NCBI GenBank assembly: GCA_019914945.1
Contig: CM034102.1
Span: 14,745,501-14,809,500 of the forward strand
From: Typha latifolia
Lineage: Eukaryota; Streptophyta; Magnoliopsida; Poales; Typhaceae
Length of the DNA: 64,000 nt
Direction: 5' to 3'
Shown: one piece after another, positions 56,501 through 64,000 of the stretch
Numbering within the stretch: the first letter of the stretch is position 1
Layout of the letters: each line of letters opens with the position of its first letter
Translations under genes and position numbers: made by a program
The notes under the pieces: generated by a model
What the model saw: the letters and a program-made list of their open reading frames with translations, nothing else
Database searches by the model: none
Told to the model about the DNA's origin: nothing

Positions 56501-59500
56501 GTTTATGAAAGAAAATATAAGAAAGGTTTCTCTAAGATCCTTAAGGTTTCCTATATATTTTCTCCCCACACCCATATTGCTGGGAAAAGGCTTTTGTAAA
56601 GATGAACATTTTCCTTACCAAACTTGCATGTTGTTGTGAAAATGATCATCTGAGTTCTATATTGCTGTTAGTTAAGCTCTCTCAGATTTTTAACATGTGA
56701 TGCTCAGATACATTCTCTACTGGTAATCTAGTATACTTAGTATACACGATTGTATTTACTAATATTTGGTCTTGACTAATTATTTAAGTTTTCCCTACCT
56801 TTAAGAATGTGTTTGAGACAGTTGTATAGATATATGTCAGTAGTACGTTTAGGTAAGAAGGGAGGCCTATTTTGCAATGGATATCTTCATGTTTTGCCTA
56901 GGGCTTCAGGCCTTCAATTCAGTAAATACTATCCTGAGTTCTGAATGGCTATGGATGCAAACATTTTCTCTGGAATGTGCTTGCCTATCCTTTGGTGTCT
57001 ATAGTATATGTCTATGCGTCTAGTATTACATTTATGTATGTCTGAAGATGCATATGTAACTCTGAACATGTTGCCATGTTGATCGGCATGATAGCATTTG
57101 TTGATCTTGCCTGCTGGAGCTGTGCCAGCTGCAATCTGGAAATCGAAGGGGCACTATGTGAGGGGTGTGCTGACAGCTATAAGTGTTGGAAGTTGGAACA
57201 CATACACTGAGAACGTACTGTACTAATGGCCTACTAGATGCCCTCATGCAGCTGCCGTTAAATAATTTGATTTGGAGTGCATGCCAATAATTACTGCTGC
57301 TTTCCAATTGATCATGTTTTATTATCCCTTCTCTTCGAATGCTACCTATAGGTTTAAAGCTGAACTATGTTTCAATCTATAGTATAATACTACTATAGTG
57401 ACAAAGTTCAGTTTTGCAAGGGTGCCACATATGATTCTTAGTCAGCAGATAAATCTTTGTTCGATTTGCAGGTTGTCTGTTCGTCTAGGCAAAGCGACTC
57501 AGTTCATCTGTTTGATATCAGTTATATCTCATCTGAACCTCATGAAGTGAGTTCTGTACTTCTCATCTGATCCTATTTATTACTTCTACCTGCCTAATTC
57601 GATCTTCAACTATATTCTTTATTTCCTTAAGTATGATTTGATTTCTTTACATCTTATTCTCCCATGATGCTCATCCTTGGTAAATAGTTACCTTTAGTTG
57701 CTTTCCATGATGTTGCCTTGCAAAATAATTTCCTAGTTGTAATATGTCATTACGTACCTTTTACCTAGCTGATTGTTATAGTTATTTCGGGATTACTGCT
57801 AATATAGGTGCTACGGAGACGAAGATTTAAATCTTGGGGGCTCAACCCTGAACCTTACAAAGGTCTATCTGATTTAGTTTTTTCTTCTGAAGACAAGTCG
57901 AGGTACGTAGCAAATTTTCATTTTAGCAGCTGTGCTTGAGTCAATTGTAATTGACATATGTTTTCTGCTTGTCTTAAAAGTAAAGAAATTCAATGGCGTG
58001 ATGTTACTTACAGATTGAGAACTGCCTTTTGCGTTTCTCTGTGCTTGTGGGTAGAATAAAACCACTACATTTTAATGCACACATTCCTAGTTTTTCCTGG
58101 CCTTTTATACATTCTACTATTAATGTTAAATTTGTTAAGTTCTGTTAGATGAATTCCTTCTATTATTAGACCTTTACATGCTGGACACATTCTACTATTA
58201 AGTTTGCATTTGTTTAGTTTGTTAGACACATTATACTCTTTATAGTACATTTACCAGCCTGCTAGTATGCATAATAGTGTAATACACTGTTATCACTCAT
58301 TATTTAGATGCCTTCAAATATTGTTTCCTCATTTACATCTAGTTAAAAGTGAGAAGCGAGAAGCCGAGAACCATGTTGAATGCCAACGCATAACATCCTG
58401 TTAATTCCTCAATTTTGTCTAGAAAGTTTTGCAACAGCCTTATCATCAGTGCCACAAAACCAGAGTAAAATATTCCTTTCTCAAAACAAAGAAGCTGAGG
58501 TATAAATGTTGTTTCCTAGTCTCTACTGACCCAAAGCTTGAACTAAACCATCTAGCAACAGTGCAACACTCATAGCTCTTTTGATCATACTGTCTTGTTG
58601 TTTGCTTGTGTTAGGCAGGTCCCGAACCACTTTGTCTCGAAATTAGCCTATTGATGTGAATTTCATATTAGTTATTTACACTTTTACAGGATTGGACATG
58701 GAAAGCAAACTTCTCCTTTTTTAGTCAAAGTTGATGATTATTTCTAGCTTCCTGCAATTGCATCGAACTTGTTTTTGGCTCTTTGGCTTTTGTGTTTCTG
58801 AGTTAAATGCAAGTTAAGATTCAAATTTCAAAAATTATTGTCTTTTCCGTATCTTGCATCTAGAGTGTAGTCGTTTCTATTGAACTCCGAGAGCTGCTCA
58901 TTGGTTGAGATAGAGCATAAGAGATGGGGTGCACTTTTCTACTTGCTATCTAGGCTCAGACGTTTTATGCCCCTATTATTTATAAGAAAACAGTTGGACG
59001 GTTATGATGTTGCTGGAATAATAGAAAGAGAGGAACCATGTCATCTAGAAGGAATCCATCTCTTGTTATATGAAGTGGGCGTGTAGTTTTGAAGTGTAAA
59101 GTGACAGTCTCCTCTTTCTCCCTTCATCATTCACTTGATCACTGTCCTATTGAAGCAGTATTTGCTATCTGGAACTTTTTGCTGGGTCAAGATGATCCAT
59201 AGATTACCGCATCTTCCTAGGTCGAAGCATTAGCTCATAAAAAATAAAAATAAATCCTCGTGAATGTATTTTTGCATCGTGTACTTCTATCTCATAGTTT
59301 GTTATGTTTCTTATGGTCACACCTATATTCTTTTGTTAGAGTATAAAATGTAAATGCCACAGTTCAAACAACATAAGCTTTTAGATTTAGTAGATTATCA
59401 TGGTATTAGTAGATGAGGTCCTGACTTCGAATCTCACCAGACTTACCTTGTTAATTAATTAAAAAAAAAATCTTTACCATCTAAGTTAAGCCTACTTTTC

Positions 59501-62150
59501 TCTAACAATTTAAGCTTTCTGCGAGTTGTCTACTATGAAATGAGCTTTTTTTTCTTCTCTAATCTTACAACTTTTTGACTTATATTGATGTCTATAGTTT
59601 TTCTATCTTTTCCTTAGGTTGCTAGCAGCTGGCTTGGATGGTACAGTCTACATTTGGGATCGACGTCGAAGCAACGTTAACTATCTTGAACTTACTACTA
59701 ATGCAAAATGCCAACTGAATAGTATTGAATTGGGCGTGGAAAACCACGTAAGTAAAGCCCTTTTGCTTTAGATTGTAGCTTAAAGTATTGAGTAGTGATG
59801 CACCGCCCATCGGCTCCCTTGTTTAATTAGGATGTAGGGCATACTTTGTGTTTAACTGGTTAAGCAAGGGATCATGCTGGGTTTGCGTTTGCGCAGGGGT
59901 TGAGGCCTCCTTGTGTCCAATGCTCACCCACAAAAAAATAGCCATAGAGATGGGAAGAAGAATAAGAGGGAGGAAAGGAGATCAAAGTTGGAGGAAAACG
60001 GAGAGGAGGCACGATAATGAGAGGAGGAAGAGATAGGTATATTAACTTTCAACGCGAGGAAGAGAAAGGTTAGGAGAAGAGAGAGGAGATAGATGGTGTG
60101 GGTATGGGTGTGGGTGTGGGTGTGGGCTAAGGAAAGGGAAGAGATATGGGGAATACAAAACAGGGAAGGCCACATGGTGGGGGACAGTATGAAGGGGGAG
60201 AAAGAAGAAGGAAGCAAGCAGGCTTGGGCATGTGAGCTTGGATCGGGCTCTAGGCCCATTAACTCAGCCCGGCTGAACCTCTCACAGCTCAGGCTTGGTT
60301 GGTGCCATTTTGGGTTCAAGCCTAGTATTGACCCAAAAAACTCAGGTTGGGCTCAGTCGGGCCGTTGGCCTAACAGCTTTTTGCGGCACCCCTAGGTATA
60401 GAATATAGAGCACTTTTAGAACGACTTGTCATGGGGCGTCACAGACTGCTCCGGGGCTCATGCAGCCTGAACTGCATAAAAATTAGATTACTGTACCCAC
60501 CAGTTGGTGTTGTTGCTTTATGCCAAGTCCCTCTATCCAATTTCTTTATGCCAAGTCTCTCTAACCAATTTCTGGAGGCTTGATGTAAGATTTGTAGTTG
60601 GTTGTAACGAATCTGTCAATTGTTTCGGTCTTTCTCATTTTTTAGTTGACCATTAGCAGACCCCCCATATTGTCAAGAAAAGGTTTGAATGATGATGATT
60701 ACAACTACTAAATTAATAGGTCTTAGTGTATAAGCATTTCTTTCATGCTTGCATGGAGCTTAATTAATTCTTTCTCATTTAGATTGTAATTGGGACAAGT
60801 AGACAAGGAACCATCTATGCCTGGGTAGAGTACAAGCATTTCTTTCATGCTTACATGGAGCTTAACTAATTCTTTCTCGTTTAGATTGTATTTGGCGCAA
60901 GTAGACATGGAACCATCTACGCGTGGGATCTTCGCGGAGGAAGAGGATCATTTGCTTTTCAAAGTCATAATGAGGTACTTCAGGAGAGATGTTGAGTTGG
61001 TTCTTTTACCTTTTCTCCAATTTTTTTGAAATTCATATTTCATAACCTGGATTTTTAATTTTTAGTTTTTCTTGGTAGCTAAGGTTTCTTTGTGTAACTA
61101 ATCATCTCAAGTCCTGAACATGCACAATTGCAAATGATTCTGCTATAAAGTTAGGTATATTGACATTTAGGCACTTTACCTTTGTCTAGAATTTATTGCA
61201 ATTTAGTAAAATCACGTGCTAGTTGAGATGTTTTTGTGGTGATTGTGGCTACTGCACAATCTCCCTCAGATTTAAATATAAATAAATAAAAAGAGTTAAG
61301 CCTAGCACTGCCCCCAACTCCTGCATCAATCAATACTCAATTCTTCTTTCCACCTTTTGGTACTCTTTTTTTTTTCCTTTTGATATTTTTAAAAAAAAAA
61401 TTGATATACAATTTTGGGTTTTTGCTTATATACCATTAAAAATTCTTTATTTTCTTGTGTACCCCTTTAAAATTAATATTTGTATGTATATCTTTCAAAA
61501 CACACACACATGTATATCTTTTAAAATCTTTATTTTTTTTACTTGAATACTCTTTGGAATTAACTAACAGTTAAATTTTGAACAATTTAAATGTAAAAAA
61601 GTAAAAATATCGTTATTCTAGTTTTCAAGTATTTCTCTTAGTTAAAAATATTTTTATATTTTTTCTATTAAATTATTTAGACTTAGCTTGAAAAGTATTA
61701 GAAAGATATACATGCAAATAACATATGTTTAGAGGGGCAGATAAGCAAATAAAAGACTTTTCGCACACAGCAAAAAACTTACAAATATAAGTTTTTCTAT
61801 ATTTTCGAAGATAAGTTCTTGAAAATCAATCAAGTTTTGAAATATGCAATATGGTCAATAATATCCGATGACAAGCCAACATAAAAAGATAATGGTTCGA
61901 CATAAGGAAAATCATCTACATGTGAGACCAGTAGTAGATTGAGGCATTTAGCCTCTTTCGCAGCATTGGGGAATTTCGTAATACAATAATATCTTACTAA
62001 ATGAGTTCAATTATAGTGGGCATTGTTTTGTTCTTTGTTTCTGCAAATCATGTTCTTAAATTTTGGCTCTCTGTTTATTTATTTCACTAGGTGCCCCTTT
62101 TGACATCGTTCAAGATATCTTCGATGTTAGAGAAAATTGGATCCTTGAAG
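38540..62150 (+). CDS. WD40-repeat protein, 3' end outside window, with a very large intron
   Basis: 5' exons: 38540-38595, 38704-38790, 38856-38967, 39078-39106, 39690-39723 and one starting at 40624, in phase ([17 protein letters not shown]..., then [21 protein letters not shown]). WD40 exons: 54606-54696, 55923-56014, 57472-57546, 57808-57902, 59618-59747, 60885-60974 and 62091-62150 (or to 62185). They encode blades such as [41 protein letters not shown] and [18 protein letters not shown]40 propellers are protein-interaction platforms; the partner here is unknown. Joining the two blocks into one gene is inferred from strand, the lack of another promoter-proximal start for the WD40 block and the lack of a credible stop for the 5' block. 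The end of the sixth exon and any exon inside the retrotransposon-filled intron remain unresolved. The C-terminal exons lie beyond 64000. Confidence 0.68.
40779..40967. repeat. 27-bp minisatellite, seven copies
   Basis: The unit TATATGTTACACTTGTTGG plus AAGTTTAA is repeated seven times at exact 27-bp spacing (starts 40779, 40806, 40833, 40860, 40887, 40914, 40941) with very few substitutions. It lies in the WD40 gene intron just after the sixth exon. Confidence 0.96.
40968..42975. other. Intron sequence with degraded repeat fragments
   Basis: Part of the large WD40-gene intron. At about 41620-41740 there is a GC-richer fragment with the look of an interspersed repeat, and at 41870-42560 an Asn/Asp-rich frame with stops that may be a decayed transposase tail. 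I cannot assign either to a family. Confidence 0.35.
42976..47395 (-). mobile_element. Decayed Ty1/copia retrotransposon
   Basis: On the minus strand, 5' to 3': a primer-binding-like site TGGTATTAGAGC (47111-47100) next to a putative LTR starting at 47112; a GAG-pre-integrase segment with [11 protein letters not shown] at 45433-44936; an integrase end resembling [17 protein letters not shown] near 44520-44430; and reverse transcriptase/RNase H fragments ending with [24 protein letters not shown] and [15 protein letters not shown] at 43263-42976. The order integrase before reverse transcriptase defines copia. The reading frame is broken many times, so the element is dead. No 3' LTR copy was found, and the outer LTR end at about 47395 is a guess. 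Confidence 0.85.
46313..46450. repeat. Degenerate ~32-bp tandem repeat
   Basis: About four diverged units of the form GCTTACATGATTTAATTGAA..TTAGTG occur in tandem in the 5' internal region of the copia element. Confidence 0.6.
47471..47791 (-). repeat. 3' LTR of the gypsy element
   Basis: Left-hand LTR copy, matching 53966-54286 along its length with scattered substitutions and the same total length. Confidence 0.88.
52800..53170. repeat. Cryptic GGY/GGC trinucleotide-rich tract in gypsy leader
   Basis: A long GTGGCGGTGGC-like purine/pyrimidine-biased run with about 3-bp periodicity, located between the gypsy 5' LTR and gag. It gives false Val/Ala-rich or His/Cys-rich frames on the two strands. 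Confidence 0.7.
53966..54286 (-). repeat. 5' LTR of the gypsy element
   Basis: Right-hand LTR copy, adjacent to the primer-binding site; bounded by TG and CA and followed by the ATGAC target duplication. Confidence 0.88.
59370..59475. repeat. Possible SINE or LTR/PBS-derived fragment
   Basis: The phrase ATTATCATGGTATTAGTAGATGAGGTCCTGACTTCGAATCTCACC, quoted here only as TGGTATTAGTAG and TTCGAATCTC, resembles the tRNA-primer region seen after plant LTRs and in tRNA-derived SINEs. It is followed by an A-run. It sits in a WD40 gene intron. Confidence 0.3.
60060..60394. mobile_element. Right end of another hAT-like element in a WD40 intron
   Basis: The sequence ends ...TTTTTGCGGCACCCCTA at 60394, reverse complement TAGGGGTGCCGC, preceded by GGCTC/GGGCC-rich subterminal motifs like those of the other hAT-like elements here. 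The adjacent bases GGTATAGA would be the target duplication, but I could not locate the left end. Confidence 0.4.
60732..60935 (+). repeat. 102-bp tandem duplication spanning an intron end and the start of a WD40 exon
   Basis: The unit starting AAGCATTTCTTTCATGCTT at 60732 is repeated from 60834, with about nine mismatches by eye over the aligned part. Each unit holds pyrimidine tract, TTTAG acceptor and exon start. The first unit gives 60783-60824: 42 nt, 14 open codons ([14 protein letters not shown]), followed by GTAGAG. The second is the regular exon at 60885-60974. Confidence 0.9.
61412..61785. mobile_element. MITE-like element with long imperfect inverted repeats
   Basis: The left part (TTTGCTTATATACC..GTACCCCTTTAAAATTAATATTTGTATGTATATCTTT) pairs with the reverse complement of the right part (TTTGCTTATCTGCCCCTCTAAACATATG..TGCATGTATATCTTT). 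It is AT-rich and non-coding, inside a WD40 gene intron. Target duplication not resolved. Confidence 0.5.
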
Positions 62151-62185
62151 GTACATATGGATAAGATTAACTTGCTACATGACTG

Positions 62186-64000
62186 GTAATCTTTTCATTT
62201 CTTGCTTGGTGTTGCACTGATTCTTTGGCAGAGTAATTTTGCAGGCTTTAACATAGTTAATAGCACCCTTTTCTCTTTGGATTATGACAACTGACAACAA
62301 AATATTTGCATCCCCATGTCAACACGTACACATGCATTCTACCTGCATGTAGAAGTCGATTACTTCATACAGTAATCCTCAATTAGGAATATATATTCCA
62401 AAGTTATTGCTTTCGTCATGGATGATATTTCATGAAAGTATAGAGATTATGTCTCTCCATTGATGTTTGCTTCACAAAATGACATGAATCCTAGAATTCT
62501 CTTTACAGAAGGAAGTTCAAGGTAGGAGTAACTGTTAATTTGTAGAGACCTAGATACTATTGTATATACACTTGGGTTCTATCATGAAAGAATATCTTTA
62601 ATTTATATTTTATTCACTCTAAAGGGCCATCTGCTCTATCAATTTCTTCCCATGAGTTTATGTGGCCTTATTTCAAACATAAATATGATTGCCTGTTATT
62701 CATTTTCTGTAATATTCTAGGCGGATGCTTATTTTTGCTGCTCTTTAGATTGCCCATCCTAGCAGAATATTTGTATATCTATGCACACTTGCGAATTCTG
62801 ATACACAACATTGTGCATGGTGTTATCATGACAGAAGGATCCATTATATTGGTAAAATCATGTTGGACAATATTAGCTTACTCGAGTCTAAATGATGCAG
62901 GAAACATGCAAATACCATAAATGTCAAGAATCAGCAAAAATTAACAAAAGCAAAAAAGCAACATACAAATATCATAAATCAATAGAAATCAGCAAATAAA
63001 CATAGTTATTATAGGCAAGCTAATCAAATAGAATTTCTTTGGATAAAAATGGAAAAGTCTGTTGGTAGGCTTTCACTAACAAGGTGCTTCGCTTAAGAAA
63101 ATAGTTTAGATCATTGGAAGCATGGGAACTTCCTCTGGTTAGGGTCTTTTATTCAAAGCAGGGATTATGTTGCAATAAAGCAAATAAAAATATCAAACAT
63201 TATACTAACTAGGAGGCAATGTAACGGTGTTTGGTTTAGAGAAAATGGCTAATCAAGAAAAATCCACCAAAGGGCTAATTAGCAAATATTCAAGATTGTG
63301 AACAGATTTTAGGTTACGAGAGAACAATCTACTAATAATTGTTAAGTCAATATGATAATCAATTAGATGAGGTCTAGAATGATGTTACTGGTTGTAATCC
63401 CCAAAAACTTCTCAATCAATGAAAACCAGTGCTTGTTGATAATCATAATACTTCGCTGCTGCACAACAGTTCTTCAATCTGACAAACTATTGGAGAACTA
63501 GTCTAAACGAGCTAATCCATAATGTGAAGTATGTGCTGAAATTTGATCTCAAAATTAGATATGAAATTTCTTTTAGAAATTTAGATTTGAAACTCGATGG
63601 TCCATATCTAAAGGCATCCTACCGTGGCAGTTCTAGTATGGCAGTCTGTATGGCGACTGGAACAGACAATATGCCTATTGCAGTGGTCGATATGGAAGGC
63701 GTGGCCATCAGGATACAATTGATACATGTATAATAACATTAATTAAAACATGGTACAGCTCATTCTTGTCTAATAGTTAGTCTAATCTTGCATATTTAAG
63801 AAGTTAAGATTCTCCAAAGCTCTAAGTCACCATGAATAGTCATAACAATCATTTGTGTGAATTGGTATTGAGTCTGTTGACCCGTGTTTACCAAATTATA
63901 TATATGTGTGCATGTGTGCGTGCACGTGGACTACGCATGGCTCCCACATAGATACAGTTACATATGCTCATTTCAGTACATATGAGCCCTTGAAAACATA
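62186..64000. other. WD40 gene intron or downstream sequence, nothing further recognised
   Basis: No additional WD40 exon could be recognised. A frame at 63524-63733 is open for 69 codons, but its translation has no family resemblance. The window ends here, before the end of the WD40 gene. Confidence 0.4.

Noticed and set aside
59370..59475. tRNA gene suggested by TTCGAATCTC
   Set aside because: No paired acceptor stem or complete cloverleaf could be drawn; it fits an LTR- or SINE-derived fragment better.

Overview
The window is nuclear DNA of a flowering plant, very probably a monocot. It is AT-rich, with introns of 60 bp to many kb, GT-AG splice sites, long TC and TA microsatellites, plant-specific gene families (SBP-box/SPL, EIN3-like, CLE, plant GH1 beta-glucosidases) and Ty1/copia and Ty3/gypsy retrotransposons. 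A palm-like genome is my guess, but the sequence alone does not fix the species. Almost all real genes are split, so I rebuilt exons by eye from splice signals, reading phase and protein-family patterns.

Layout, left to right: the right part of a hAT-like element (1-1107); a small basic AT-hook-like protein (4728-5135, +); an SBP-box transcription factor with an intact miR156 site but an apparent one-base frameshift in exon 1 (8136-11165, +); a convergent GPATCH11-type G-patch gene (12079-13552, -); a Mutator-like MITE and a complete 798-bp hAT-like element with perfect 8-bp target duplications; two tandem 13-exon GH1 beta-glucosidase genes (17049-20735 and 23260-26609, +) whose flanks are also duplicated; an OEP16-3/complex I B14.7-like PRAT-family gene (28111-30245, +); an EIN3-like ethylene transcription factor with an intronless coding sequence and a poly-ATG upstream ORF (32363-34180, +); a three-exon CLAVATA3-type CLE peptide gene (37575-38002, +); and a WD40-repeat gene whose 5' exons start at 38540 and whose WD40 exons run from 54606 to past 62150 (+). 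The 3' end of that gene is outside the window.

The large WD40-gene intron (about 40.7-54.6 kb) is filled by a decayed Ty1/copia element and a nearly complete Ty3/gypsy element. Both lie antisense to the gene, and a 27-bp minisatellite sits at the intron's 5' end.

The genes are not an operon or cluster; only the two beta-glucosidases form a functional unit, a recent tandem duplication. Several are developmental or hormone regulators (SPL, EIL, CLE), but neighbouring position implies no shared pathway. The observations most worth checking are: the SPL frameshift; a 102-bp tandem duplication in the WD40 gene that creates a possible frame-preserving 42-nt exon; the concerted loss of a conserved cysteine pair in the second beta-glucosidase; an LTR-like sequence with a TATA box just upstream of that second copy; the poly-ATG uORF of the EIL gene; and the CLV3-like gene, which is invisible to single-ORF searches.
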